This document shows, in pieces, positions 1 to 9,909 of a stretch of DNA of 57,460 bases. The stretch's first letter is position 1. Each line of letters starts with the position of its first letter. Both the position numbers and the translations under genes were made by a program. Source of the stretch: CAZLMW01 sp964560875 (lineage in GTDB: Bacteria > Myxococcota_A > UBA9042). Where the stretch lies: NCBI GenBank assembly GCA_964560875.1, contig CAZLMW010000045.1:1-57460 (forward strand). The letters are read 5' to 3'. Under the pieces are notes generated by a model, which saw only the letters and a program-made list of their open reading frames with translations, searched no databases and was not told the origin of the DNA.

Positions 1-91
1 CGCCGCCACGGGGTTGACAGCGAACGGAGCATCTTCGCGGCTCAGAAGCTCGCCACATGGTCCGAACCAGCTGTTTTTACACGGAAACCAG

Positions 92-1702
92 CTATTCGTC
101 GAGGCGGCGCGCCACATCGGCTCTTACCTCGCCGCGAACGTCCACGCCGGTCACCGACAACTCAACCCACGTTCCGATCGGCGCGATGAACTCGGGCAGC
201 TCGATCTCCAGGTTCAGCCGGTCGACGTACGCGATGGTGCGTCCCTTGCGACCGAGGTCGGGGGTGATCTGCGCGCGGAGCAGCGTGCCGAGGCCCTGCT
301 GGGCGAGCCACAAGCGCGTGAAGTAGCTGTCGGCCTTGCGCTGGGACCGACGGTAGCTGCGGATGGCGCTGCGGTTGCGGGCGATGACGCGTTGCAGGCG
401 GCTCTTGCTGTAGACGGGCGGCTTCTTCTGTAGCGCTGCGATGACCTGGCGTTGGGTCATCAGGTCGAGGTAACGACGCAGCGGCGAGCTCGCTTGCACA
501 TATTGTTCGACGCCAAGGGTCGCATGAGGCGCGGGTTGCAGCGACGGGTTCGCCGGGCTCATGTGGCGCAGCATCGATCGAATATCTGCGGGTTCGGTGT
601 ACAGCCCGGGCGCGAGCGGTGGTTGTTTGGGTTGTTCCTGGCAGCGAAACGGCACGGTAACCGCGTTTTCACGGCAGAACGCGGCTACGGAAGCGCCGCA
701 GAGCACCATCGACTCGCCGACCAGGCGACGGGCCGCGGTGGATTGGTCCACGGCGAGCACGTTGGGCTGCGAAAAGGGCAGGCACTTGACCTCGATGGCG
801 GTGCGATACAGCAACCACGCGCCGTTTTCGATGCGCCGTTGTTCGGAGCGTTGGGCGGCTTGCCAAAGGAGCTTGAGGGCCTCGACCGCGCCACTGGCGG
901 AAGCGTCATCGGGGTCGGGCGCGGCGGTCCCGTTGATCCAACTGTCGGCTTCGTCATAGGGAACGGCGCGCTGAACGACCACGCGGCGATGGGACACGGT
1001 CGATTCGCTCACCCGCCCACCTGGCCCAACGCGGACCTCGCTGACGATGGCGGGTCGTTCCTGGCCGGCGACGAGGCTCGCGGCGTCCCCGATGGCGTCG
1101 GGCAGCATCGGCGTCGTGTAGCGCGGGTGATAGAACGTGCTCGCGCGGCGTGCGACCTCGAGGTCGAGCGGGCCGCCCGCGTCAAAGAAGTCGCCGGGGC
1201 TTGCGATGGCGATGGTCACGACGACGTCGTCGCCTTCCTTGTGGGCCCAAAGCGCGTCATCGATCTCGAGCGGATCCACGCCGTCGACGCTGATCAGCGG
1301 GCGATCCAGGAGCGGCAGGTCGGCGACGCGCTGCGCGACGTCTTCGGGACCGCGCACGTCGGCGAGCGCCTCGTCGGTGAACGGCTTGGGCACCGCTTTG
1401 GCCAACGTGTCGATGTCGTCATGACCGTCCCAGTGGCCGAGCATCACGAGCAGGTTGGCGGCACCTTCACGGGCGGCGCGATCCCCGAGCCGGCGTCGAT
1501 CGAGCAGGGGGCGCCAGCCGCGCGGGATGGTCGACCTGGCGGCGGCGATGGACTCGAGGCGGTCGAGCAAGCCGGGGTCGACGCCACCGAGGGGGAGTTC
1601 ACCCTTGCGCACCGCGGCGACGATTGGACCGAGCACGCCGCCCGTGGGTTCGGACGGACCGGTCTCGCCGCCGGGGGCGCTGTCAGGGGGGATCGAGGTC
1701 AC
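92..1702 (-). CDS. RNB-domain (RNase II/R family) ribonuclease
   Basis: A 536-residue protein of the RNase II/RNase R family, which degrades RNA processively from the 3' end in the cytoplasm. The catalytic loop reads VDGVDPLEIDDAL near residues 134-147. It supplies the metal-binding acidic residues, with Glu at one position where E. coli RNase II has Asp, as in many bacterial and organellar relatives. The second hallmark, SSPLRRYLDLMTQRQ, lies near residues 400-415. The C-terminus looks like a small S1/OB-type RNA-binding domain. The N-terminal cold-shock domains of classical RNase II are not evident, so this is a short variant. The start is GTG, 12 nt after the recD2 stop, with no clear Shine-Dalgarno, which suggests translational coupling. 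It is the last gene of a lipoprotein-recD2-rnb operon. Exact specificity is unknown. Confidence 0.85.
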   Translation of the reverse strand: MTSIPPDSAPGGETGPSEPTGGVLGPIVAAVRKGELPLGGVDPGLLDRLESIAAARSTIPRGWRPLLDRRRLGDRAAREGAANLLVMLGHWDGHDDIDTLAKAVPKPFTDEALADVRGPEDVAQRVADLPLLDRPLISVDGVDPLEIDDALWAHKEGDDVVVTIAIASPGDFFDAGGPLDLEVARRASTFYHPRYTTPMLPDAIGDAASLVAGQERPAIVSEVRVGPGGRVSESTVSHRRVVVQRAVPYDEADSWINGTAAPDPDDASASGAVEALKLLWQAAQRSEQRRIENGAWLLYRTAIEVKCLPFSQPNVLAVDQSTAARRLVGESMVLCGASVAAFCRENAVTVPFRCQEQPKQPPLAPGLYTEPADIRSMLRHMSPANPSLQPAPHATLGVEQYVQASSPLRRYLDLMTQRQVIAALQKKPPVYSKSRLQRVIARNRSAIRSYRRSQRKADSYFTRLWLAQQGLGTLLRAQITPDLGRKGRTIAYVDRLNLEIELPEFIAPIGTWVELSVTGVDVRGEVRADVARRLDE

Positions 1703-1714
1703 GAAATGGCTGCG

Positions 1715-3907
1715 TCAGGCGTCGTCGGAAGCGGGTTGCTCGTCTTGCAGAGTCCCATCCAAGCGCGCAGCGAGCAACGTGCTTCGGTGGATTGGATCGG
1801 CGTTGGCCACGGCGCGGTCTATCGCGCTGCGCGGTCCGACCAGGACAGCGAACCGACGCGCGCGCGTGATGGCCGTGTACAGCAGGTTGCGCTGCAAGAG
1901 CATATAATGTTGGCCATGTAGCGGCAGCACGACGGCCTTGTATTCGCTGCCCTGGGACTTGTGGACCGTGATTGCGTAGGCCAGCTGCAGGTCGTCGAGA
2001 CCGCTGGAAGGGACCTCCACCTCGCGGCCGGTGAACGCGATCTGCACGTGATCGCCCGAGCGCCCCTGGACGCGGCCAACGTCGCCATTAAACACGTCGA
2101 GATCGTAGTTGTTACGGACCTGGATGACCTTGTCACCGACCCGCAATCCGCCGCCAACCGCGTCGCCACCGGGGTTGAGCTGTTCGCGGAGCGCGGCGTT
2201 GAAGGCCTCGGTTCCCAGCGGTCCGCGATGGATCGGAACGAGCACCTGGATGTCATCGACCGGGTCAAAGCCGTAGCGACCGGGCAAGCGCTGGCACACG
2301 ATTTGGAGCACCGTGTCCATGATGCCGGGCGGTTCGTGGCGCGTGATGATGAAGAAGTCGCCGCGGGGATCGCGGGCGCCGACTGGTGCCTGGCCGCGAC
2401 GGACGCGGTGGGCGGATTCGACGATGAGGGACCGGCTCGCCTGGCGGTAGATGCGGTCGAGCCGAACGACGGGGCACACGCCCGAAACGATGACGTCGCC
2501 GAGCACGCTGCCCGGTCCGACGCTCGGAAGCTGGTCGGCGTCGCCCACGAGCAGCAAACGAGCCCCGGGTCGCACCGCAGCGCACAAGGCGGCGGCGAGG
2601 CGTACATCGAGCATCGAGCTCTCGTCGATGATGATGAGGTCTGCGTCGATCGGGTTTTCGCGGTTGCGCACAAAGCTCATGTCCTGCGCGTCGAATTCGA
2701 GCAGGCGGTGCACGGTCTTGGCTTCCCGCATCGTGGTTTCAGACAGCCTGCGCGCGGCGCGACCGGTCGGAGCGGCGAGGGCGACCGTCGATTCGTCGGG
2801 TGTGGTGGCGGCGAGCAGGCCTTGAACGATGGTCGTCTTGCCGGTTCCGGGACCGCCGGTCACGACCATGAGCCCGGCCGACAGGGCCTCGATGACGGCG
2901 TCCCGCTGCGTGCCTTCGAGTCCGAACCCGAGCGCGTCGGCGGCCAGCTGCATCCGGCCATCGATCTCGCCCACGTCCATCGGCGCACCGTGGCTGCCGG
3001 CGAGGCGTTGCAAGTCTTCAGCGAGGCGTTTTTCGGCGTGGTAGAGGCGCGCAATGGCGAGGCGATGCTCGCGTCGTCCCCCGGCCTGGGTTGTAGCGGG
3101 CTTGAGCGTGCCGGTGGCGACGAGCTTCTCGATGGCGTCCGCGACAGGGCCTGGAGGGGAGCGCAGCAGCTCGGCGGCGGCTTCGAGAACGCGGGGTCGG
3201 GGTGGCGCCGTGTGACCGTTGCCGGCGAGCTCGTCGACAATGTGGATGACGCCCGCGGCGATGCGGTTGGGATCGTCGGCGCCGAGCCCCTGGTTGCGCG
3301 CGATCCGGTCGGCGATGCGAAAGCCGATGCCCGAGACCTCGGCCGCGAGCGTGTAGGGCCGTTTGCGCACCGTCCGGCCGGCGTCGTCGCCGAAGCGCTC
3401 GATGATGCGGCGCACCAGGGCTGGCCCGAGCCCGAGCGAATAGAGAAAGACCTGGCTGTCGGCGCGCTGCATCCGGTCTTGGAGCTCGGATGCGATGGAC
3501 TCAGCGCGCGCCGGGCCGATGCCGTTGACCGCCTGCAGACGCCCCGGGTTGTCGCGGACGATGTCCAGCGCCTTGTCGCCGAACATGTCGACGATGCGCT
3601 CAGCCATCTTGCGCCCGACGCCGTGCACCTTGGCGCGGGCGATGAATTCGACGATGCCAGTGCGCGTGGAAGGCAGGTCCGGCTGGACGGCGGTGACCTT
3701 GAATTGCTTACCGTATTGCGGGTCGTTGACCCAACGGCCGGTGACCGCGATGGGCTCGCCCTCTTCGACGCCCCAAAGAGGGCCCTTGATGACGTGCTCG
3801 GCGTCCCCGGTCTCGATGACCGCGATACCAAAGCCGCGCTCCGTGTTGCGGTAGATGAACCGCAAGAGGGTGCCCGACAGGCGCTCAGCGGGCGCTTTGT
3901 CAGCCAT
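1715..3907 (-). CDS. recD2: ATP-dependent RecD2-like DNA helicase
   Basis: A 730-residue superfamily 1B helicase (5'-3' DNA unwinding) of the stand-alone RecD2 type. The N-terminal ~300 residues carry an OB-like segment and helix-hairpin-helix-like repeats (VNGIGPARAE, VSGIGFRIAD) typical of RecD2. Walker A is GGPGTGKTT near residue 350, Walker B is IIIDESSML near residue 428, and the C-terminal motifs are VHKSQGSEY (~645) and LLYTAITRARR (~676). Length fits the RecD2 family (about 700-800 residues), and no recB or recC is nearby, which supports an independent DNA-repair role. The ATG lies 21 nt downstream of the preceding lipoprotein stop, and the RNB ribonuclease follows after 12 nt, so the three genes are probably cotranscribed. 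Confidence 0.93.
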   Translation of the reverse strand: MADKAPAERLSGTLLRFIYRNTERGFGIAVIETGDAEHVIKGPLWGVEEGEPIAVTGRWVNDPQYGKQFKVTAVQPDLPSTRTGIVEFIARAKVHGVGRKMAERIVDMFGDKALDIVRDNPGRLQAVNGIGPARAESIASELQDRMQRADSQVFLYSLGLGPALVRRIIERFGDDAGRTVRKRPYTLAAEVSGIGFRIADRIARNQGLGADDPNRIAAGVIHIVDELAGNGHTAPPRPRVLEAAAELLRSPPGPVADAIEKLVATGTLKPATTQAGGRREHRLAIARLYHAEKRLAEDLQRLAGSHGAPMDVGEIDGRMQLAADALGFGLEGTQRDAVIEALSAGLMVVTGGPGTGKTTIVQGLLAATTPDESTVALAAPTGRAARRLSETTMREAKTVHRLLEFDAQDMSFVRNRENPIDADLIIIDESSMLDVRLAAALCAAVRPGARLLLVGDADQLPSVGPGSVLGDVIVSGVCPVVRLDRIYRQASRSLIVESAHRVRRGQAPVGARDPRGDFFIITRHEPPGIMDTVLQIVCQRLPGRYGFDPVDDIQVLVPIHRGPLGTEAFNAALREQLNPGGDAVGGGLRVGDKVIQVRNNYDLDVFNGDVGRVQGRSGDHVQIAFTGREVEVPSSGLDDLQLAYAITVHKSQGSEYKAVVLPLHGQHYMLLQRNLLYTAITRARRFAVLVGPRSAIDRAVANADPIHRSTLLAARLDGTLQDEQPASDDA

Positions 3908-3928
3908 GACGGTCGGCGAAAGGCGCCG

Positions 3929-5026
3929 CTATTCGTCCTTGTCTTCTTCGTCGGGGCTCATCTCGAGCTTCTCGGTCGGCCGCCAGTTCACCTGCAACTT
4001 CAGGTCCTTGAAGCCGCGCCGAACCGTCACTTCGCAGCCTGCCTGGCCGCACTGTTGCAAGTAGCGATCGAGCTGGTGGGGCAAAAACACCTTCTTGCCG
4101 CCGACCATCATCACCACGTCGTGCTTCTGAATCGGGTCGCGGGCGTCGAGCGCGAGCAAGCCGTGATGTTTGCCGGCGACGTACACGGCTTTGGTCGGCA
4201 GGCCGGGCTTGTAGCGATCCCACAACCCCATCATCGCAGCTTGGCGGTCGGTGTCGTCCTTGTCCTTGTGCTTGTCGAGAAACGACGGCTTGCCGGGGAT
4301 GCTGTACGAGGCCAACGCCGGCACGGATGGTACAAATCCCTTGCGCACGCGGCGGCGCGGGGTCGCATCGAGCAGCGCGGCTTGTTCGGCGAAGAGCATG
4401 CTCATCGCCTTGAAGATCATCTTTTGCACATGCGGGCGTGGGTCGCCATCGGGGCTGAGCGCCGACGGGTCATCGACGTCCTTGATGACGATCTGCGCCA
4501 ACCGTTTGCCGCGCATCGCTTCGAACAGCTCGAGTTCCAGCCGCACCGTCGCTTCGACCGCGCGCTGCCGGTAGACCTGCCCCTTCTTCTTGCTGTTCTT
4601 GCGCATGTCCACGATGTCGCGGGTGTTGTGCGCGCGGTTTTCGGTGATCATCAGCCGCAGCGCGAGCCATCCCTTGATGTCGATTCGATCGCGCGCCCGG
4701 GTCATCAGGTTGGTCGACGTCGACGCAACGCGCAGCTCGTCGGGCAGCCGGTACACCTTGTAATCAAAGGGTCCGACAACCGGCAGCTCGGTGCGGGCCA
4801 GCAGCCAGTTGGCCATGTCGTTGGCGCGCGACGCGTATTCGAGCGGCGTCGATCCCGGGATCATGACCGCGGCCGGGAAGATGATGATGCCCTTGGGCTT
4901 TTCGGTTTCCGGCAGAGGGCGTTCGGCGACGACCTCGAAGCTGCCTCCACAACCGGTCAACGACGACGCCATCAGCATGCCGGCGAAGGCTGCGACGACA
5001 AGGCGGCTGGGCCTCATTTGGGACAT
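3929..5026 (-). CDS. Lipoprotein with C-terminal PDZ-like domain
   Basis: A predicted 365-residue outer-membrane or periplasmic lipoprotein. The ATG at 5026 is chosen because AAGGGGAG lies just upstream and the product then begins with a short basic n-region, a hydrophobic core and a lipobox ending SLTGC. A longer reading frame upstream has no supporting start. The middle is mixed alpha/beta with no motif I recognise. The last ~90 residues (HHGLLALDARDPIQKHDVV, then GCEVTVRRGFKDLKLQVNW) resemble a PDZ domain of the kind found in envelope proteases and scaffolds, but no protease catalytic motif is visible. It ends in an acidic tail. It is the first gene of the recD2/RNase operon, which is an odd partner for a surface protein. 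Function unknown. Confidence 0.75.
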   Translation of the reverse strand: MSQMRPSRLVVAAFAGMLMASSLTGCGGSFEVVAERPLPETEKPKGIIIFPAAVMIPGSTPLEYASRANDMANWLLARTELPVVGPFDYKVYRLPDELRVASTSTNLMTRARDRIDIKGWLALRLMITENRAHNTRDIVDMRKNSKKKGQVYRQRAVEATVRLELELFEAMRGKRLAQIVIKDVDDPSALSPDGDPRPHVQKMIFKAMSMLFAEQAALLDATPRRRVRKGFVPSVPALASYSIPGKPSFLDKHKDKDDTDRQAAMMGLWDRYKPGLPTKAVYVAGKHHGLLALDARDPIQKHDVVMMVGGKKVFLPHQLDRYLQQCGQAGCEVTVRRGFKDLKLQVNWRPTEKLEMSPDEEDKDE

Positions 5027-5145
5027 GAAAGGCTCCCCTTTTGGGTACACGGTCAAGGACGAGGCGAGCGTGCCGCAGGGACGTGGTGCACGCAAGCGAA
5101 CGCGGGGGCGGCGTAGCGACGGCGAATTATGGCATTCTGCCCGTG

Positions 5146-8100
5146 ATGATACGGCTTGGAGACCCTCTTCGATCCCGCACGGCGGGGCTGGTTGCCTTCG
5201 TTTTTGTTGTCGTTGTCAGCGCTTGTAGCGGCGAAACGGACGGCGACGCTGCCGAAGACACGGCGGCCGAAGACGTGGGCTCGGATACCGCCGACACGGC
5301 TATCGACACCGGAAAGGACACCGCCGAGGCCGCCCAAGACACGGGGACCGCGGCCGTTGATGTCGGCCAAGACACAGGGGTCGAATGCTCCAAGGACAGC
5401 CAGTGCCCCAAGGTCGGCCAGTGCGGGCTCGCCGCTTGCGTCAACGGCCAATGCACAGGCTCGCCGGCCGTCGGGCTCTGTCCGAAGACGAAGGATCCGT
5501 GCACGTACCGGGTCTGCGACGCGAAGACCTGGGCGTGTGAGACCGCGCTGCACGTCGAAAACGTCGCCTGCGACGACGGCGACCCATGCACCGGCACCGG
5601 GTTTTGCGTCAAAGGCGTGTGCAAAGCCGGCGCGGCCAAGAACTGCGAGGACCACAAGCCGTGCACCGTCGATTCGTGCACCTCTGTCGGTGGCGTCGGC
5701 ACCTGCCAGCACAAACCCGCCCCGACAACCGCCGACTGCAACGACGGGCAGCTCTGCACGGTCGACGACCACTGCGAAAACGGGACGTGCAAGGCCGGCA
5801 AGAACGTCTGTGACTGCACGACATCGGCCGACTGCGCCGGCAAAGGCGACGGCGATAAGTGCAAGGGCGAGCTGTATTGCGCGACCACCAAGGCTGGAAC
5901 GCGCGTTTGCATCCCCAACCCGACAACGAAGGTCCATTGCCTCGGCAAGACGAACACCGCGTGCGCGACCGAGCAGTGCCAGCCCAAGACCGGCAAATGC
6001 GAGCTCGTTGCGCTCCTCGACGGCAAACCCTGCGACGACGGCAAACCCGAAACCACCGGCGACGCGTGCGCGAAGGGAGAATGCCAGTCGGGAGCGGTGA
6101 CCAAGTGCCCGTCCCACGACTGGTGCAAGGCCAAACACGGCGACGGCGACCTCTGCAACGGCACGCTCTATTGCCACAAAGCCAGCGGCAAATGCCTGGG
6201 CAACCCGGCCACCATCGTCGCCTGCCAGAAGAACAACGACACCGCATGCCGCAGCGCCGTGTGCCAGCCCAAGACCGGCCTGTGCAAGCTGGAAAACCGC
6301 CCGGACGGAAGCGTCTGCTACGACGGCAACAAGTGCACCAAGAACGACGCGTGCACGGCCGGGTCGTGCAAGGGCGGCGTCAACATCTGCCCGTGTTCGA
6401 AGACCAAGGAGTGCGCGCCGTGGGAGGACGGCAACCTCTGCAACGGCACGCTGTATTGCGATACGACGGTGCCGGGCAAGCACGTCTGCAACCTCAACCC
6501 CGCGACCATCGTCGGCTGCAAGACGGTCGGCGACACGGCGTGCATCAAGACCTCGTGCCAGCCCACAACCGGTCAGTGCGCGACGCTCCAGGTGACCGAC
6601 GGCAGCGGCTGCGATGACGGCGATAAGTGCACGGGCGACGACGCCTGCAAGTCCGGTTCGTGCCAGGCCGGGTCGAAGCTGCTGTGCGAATGCCTGTCCA
6701 ACGCCGATTGCGCCCTGTTCGAGGACGGCAACCCGTGCAACGGCACCTTGTTTTGCGTCAAGAGCCTCGGCAAATGCCTGCTCAATCCCAAGACCATCGT
6801 CACGTGTTCCGCCGTCAACGACACCGCGTGCACCAAGGCCGTCTGCGAACCCAAGTCGGGCACCTGCGGGCTCAAGCAGCGACCGGACGGGGCCGACTGC
6901 AGCGACGGAAAGGCGTGTACCGCGGTGGCCGCGTGCAAATCGGGCGTGTGCTCAGCGACCAAGACCAAGCCGTGCGACGACGCAAACGGGTGCACCAAGG
7001 ATGTCTGCGATCCGACCACGGGGTGCGTGTTCACCGCCAACAACGGCGCGGCTTGCGACGACGGCGACGCGTGCACGAAGAGCTCGGTCTGCAAGAACAA
7101 GGGCTGCATCTCGGCCGCGGCCAGCTGCGACGACGGCAACGGCTGCACCAAGGACGTCTGCGATCCGAAAACCGGCTGCGTGCACACCAAGCTCAGCGGG
7201 ACGGCGCCGTGCGATGACGGCGACACCTGTTCGGTGCTCGATGCCTGTTCCGGTGGGACGTGCGAGGGCAAGCCGAGGCTCTGGACCAGGGCGTTGGGCA
7301 CAACGGGCGACGACACGGCGACTGACATCGTGGCGTTGGACGACGGAAGCTCGATCGCGGTCGGGCTGATCCCCACGGTCAACGACAGCAGCCAGGGCTG
7401 GATGGGGCGGTTGGACGCCGGCGGAAAATCGGTTTGGACCCGCGAGATCGGCGGCAAACTGATCGACCAACTACACGACATCGCGCGCGACGGAAAACAG
7501 CATGTCGTGGTCACCGGGCTCGCCGACGGGAGCAATACAGCTGGTGCGGTCTTCGTCGCGCGCTATTCGATCGCAGGCGACCAGTCCTGGAACGCCAAGT
7601 TCGGCACCGCCAAGCGGGAGTGGGGGCGGGTGATTGTGCCGATGCCCTACGGCTATGCGGTCGGCGGCGTTCGTTATGAGTCGCCGAGCAACCGCGACGC
7701 GCTCGTCGTGGCGCTGGACAGCAACCACAAGCAGCGATGGATCCGAGGGCTCGGCGGCCCGCTCACGGAGGACTGTGGCGGCATCGCGCCCATGGCCGGC
7801 GGACGACTCGCCGTGATGGCCATGACGACGGCTGTCGGCGGCTGGCTCAGGCCCATCCTCTGGGTCCTCGACAACACCGGCGCACCTGTCTGGTCACGCA
7901 CCTGGCGGCTCAAGGAGAGCAGTGAATCCCAGGCGATCATCGCCCTGGCCAACGGCGACTTGCTCGCGGCGGTGTACGCCAAGAAGGGCACGTCGTTCCG
8001 CTCTCACCTGTGGCGCTTGTCGACCAACGGCGCCACCCGCTGGGAGATGGTGCTGGACAAGAAGGGCCACAAGCGCCGCATCCTGGACCTCGCGGAGCTA

Positions 8101-9825
8101 CCCGGCGGCAACATCGCGTTTTCGGGCAACGATCACGACCAGGCCGGTGGCGGCGTGCAGGCGTGGCTGGGGATCGTCAGTCCCGATGGGCGGCTTGCGC
8201 AGGACGTGGTGATCGGCAAGACGACGGGCAAGCTGTTCGCTTCAGGTGTCGATGCGGCGCCGGGCGGGGGACTCGTGTGGGCGGGCGAGGGCAGCGGCCA
8301 GGCGGTCACCGGCAAGGGCAGCGCCGAGATCTTCGTGGGCACGGTCGACCGCGGACTGGGCGCTGTGTGCGGAAAAACCAACCTCTGCACGGCGCCCGCG
8401 AAGGGCTGCGATGACGGTAATGCGTGCACGGTCGACGTCTGCGTGGCCGCCAAGGGATGCACGCACAATGCCCACACTGGAAGGTGTGATGACGGCCACC
8501 CCTGCACGGGTCACGGCGCCTGTGCGACCGGCAAGTGCGGCAAAGGAAAGCCGCTTCATCTCGACATCTCCGGCACGACGAAGGCGGCGTCCATCCTCGA
8601 CGCCGTGCACCTCGACGGTGGCGGCTGGATCGCGGTCGGCGAGCGCCACGATCCGAACATGAAACAGCGCGCGTGGATCGGCCGCTTCGACGCCAACGGC
8701 AAGCTGCTCAAGACGCAGATCTGGGGCGACGGCAAGAGCTACGACGCCAAGGTCAGGCGTATCGCCCGGTGGGACGCGGACACAGTGCTGGTCACAATCA
8801 CGCTGGATCGCCCCGCGGTCGGCGCAGACTCCGCCACCGTCATCGCCTTCAACCGCGACCTCGGCAGCTCCATGAGCGTGCTCTACGACGACAACCACGA
8901 CGACCATTTCGCCGACGTCTACGCCCGTCCTTCGGGGCGCTTCTTCGTGGCGGGATCGACGCGTAGCCCCACCAACGGCAAACGCTGGCAAGGCCTGGTC
9001 GCGCGGTTTTCCGGCGCCGGTAAGCTCATGGCGAAGACGGTGATCGGCACCAGCAGCGACGAAACGTATTCGGCCATCGAGGAAGCGCCTGACGGCAGCT
9101 ACGTGGTCGCGGGATCTGCGCGGCACAAGGCCCCCACCGATCTTCAGGGCGCCATCGTGCGGGTCGGGGCTGACTTGAAGCTGCACAAGTCCGCGACGTT
9201 CGGCGGCGGTGGCAACGATGAGTTCCGATCGCTCGCGTCGGCACCTGACGGGGGCTTCATCGTGGCGGGCTATACGCCCAACAAAGGCGAACCGCATGCT
9301 TGGCTGTTCCGGGTCGACGACAACCTCGACAAGGTGTGGCAGTGGGTCGATTCGACCTGGTTCTGGTCGGAGATGGAGGACATCGCTGTGCTGACAGACG
9401 GTTCGATCGTCACCGTCCAGAATGTCCGCAAACAGAGCATGACGACCGACCCGCTCGCGGCGCTCTATCGCTTCGACCGGTTCGGCAACGGCCTTGGCGG
9501 CGGCCGCATCCCGCATGGGACGTCCAAGACGGTGACCCCAATCGTGCGAGGGCTCGCGATCGTCGAAGACCATGTCGTGGTTGTCGGTCGCGCCAAGTCC
9601 GGAGCAAGCGCAGAGAGCTGGGTGTACCGCAGCGACTTGTTTTCGTCGGGGATCTGCACCGGCAAGTGCGCCCAGAAGGCCGCGACCTCCTGCGATGACG
9701 GCAACCCGTGCACGATCGACAGCTGCAACGGCGACGCGACCACCGCGACATGCACGCACACCGACGCCAAGGCCGGGCTGACCTGCGGTGTCGGGCTCAC
9801 GTGCGCAGCGGGCGCGTGCAAATAG
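5146..9825 (+). CDS. Giant Cys-rich repeat and beta-propeller lipoprotein (1)
   Basis: A 1559-residue surface lipoprotein. The ATG at 5146 gives a hydrophobic signal ending VSAC. A spacer rich in Asp, Thr and Ala (residues ~25-85) follows. Residues ~85-705 are Cys-rich repeats of the CDDGxxCTxxxxCxxGxC kind, interleaved with a second recurring module (DGNLCNGTLYC, then CQPKTGxC). They resemble the Dictyostelium CTDC repeat (PF00526-like). A beta-rich block at ~710-1075 has recurrent WxR, DGGxxVAG and GDDxA motifs typical of beta-propeller/delta-60-type repeats. A short Cys block, a second propeller-like block (~1142-1500) and a last Cys module follow. The product is probably anchored outside the cell; adhesion or ligand binding is only a guess. 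The next two genes encode relatives on the same strand. Confidence 0.85.
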   Translation: MIRLGDPLRSRTAGLVAFVFVVVVSACSGETDGDAAEDTAAEDVGSDTADTAIDTGKDTAEAAQDTGTAAVDVGQDTGVECSKDSQCPKVGQCGLAACVNGQCTGSPAVGLCPKTKDPCTYRVCDAKTWACETALHVENVACDDGDPCTGTGFCVKGVCKAGAAKNCEDHKPCTVDSCTSVGGVGTCQHKPAPTTADCNDGQLCTVDDHCENGTCKAGKNVCDCTTSADCAGKGDGDKCKGELYCATTKAGTRVCIPNPTTKVHCLGKTNTACATEQCQPKTGKCELVALLDGKPCDDGKPETTGDACAKGECQSGAVTKCPSHDWCKAKHGDGDLCNGTLYCHKASGKCLGNPATIVACQKNNDTACRSAVCQPKTGLCKLENRPDGSVCYDGNKCTKNDACTAGSCKGGVNICPCSKTKECAPWEDGNLCNGTLYCDTTVPGKHVCNLNPATIVGCKTVGDTACIKTSCQPTTGQCATLQVTDGSGCDDGDKCTGDDACKSGSCQAGSKLLCECLSNADCALFEDGNPCNGTLFCVKSLGKCLLNPKTIVTCSAVNDTACTKAVCEPKSGTCGLKQRPDGADCSDGKACTAVAACKSGVCSATKTKPCDDANGCTKDVCDPTTGCVFTANNGAACDDGDACTKSSVCKNKGCISAAASCDDGNGCTKDVCDPKTGCVHTKLSGTAPCDDGDTCSVLDACSGGTCEGKPRLWTRALGTTGDDTATDIVALDDGSSIAVGLIPTVNDSSQGWMGRLDAGGKSVWTREIGGKLIDQLHDIARDGKQHVVVTGLADGSNTAGAVFVARYSIAGDQSWNAKFGTAKREWGRVIVPMPYGYAVGGVRYESPSNRDALVVALDSNHKQRWIRGLGGPLTEDCGGIAPMAGGRLAVMAMTTAVGGWLRPILWVLDNTGAPVWSRTWRLKESSESQAIIALANGDLLAAVYAKKGTSFRSHLWRLSTNGATRWEMVLDKKGHKRRILDLAELPGGNIAFSGNDHDQAGGGVQAWLGIVSPDGRLAQDVVIGKTTGKLFASGVDAAPGGGLVWAGEGSGQAVTGKGSAEIFVGTVDRGLGAVCGKTNLCTAPAKGCDDGNACTVDVCVAAKGCTHNAHTGRCDDGHPCTGHGACATGKCGKGKPLHLDISGTTKAASILDAVHLDGGGWIAVGERHDPNMKQRAWIGRFDANGKLLKTQIWGDGKSYDAKVRRIARWDADTVLVTITLDRPAVGADSATVIAFNRDLGSSMSVLYDDNHDDHFADVYARPSGRFFVAGSTRSPTNGKRWQGLVARFSGAGKLMAKTVIGTSSDETYSAIEEAPDGSYVVAGSARHKAPTDLQGAIVRVGADLKLHKSATFGGGGNDEFRSLASAPDGGFIVAGYTPNKGEPHAWLFRVDDNLDKVWQWVDSTWFWSEMEDIAVLTDGSIVTVQNVRKQSMTTDPLAALYRFDRFGNGLGGGRIPHGTSKTVTPIVRGLAIVEDHVVVVGRAKSGASAESWVYRSDLFSSGICTGKCAQKAATSCDDGNPCTIDSCNGDATTATCTHTDAKAGLTCGVGLTCAAGACK

Positions 9826-9909
9826 CTGGCCGATTCGCCACAAACGCCTTGTTCTCCGGGTGTTTGCACGAAGAATCACAGAATCGCCGAAGATCCGGGC
9901 CGCGGCGCC

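Noticed and set aside
14..19. TTGACA as a promoter -35 box at the left edge
   Set aside because: No -10-like box at 15-19 nt spacing, and no plus-strand gene follows.
1961..5116. 1051-codon plus-strand open frame
   Set aside because: It is opposite recD2 and the PDZ-like lipoprotein, both with clear motifs; no motif was found in this frame.
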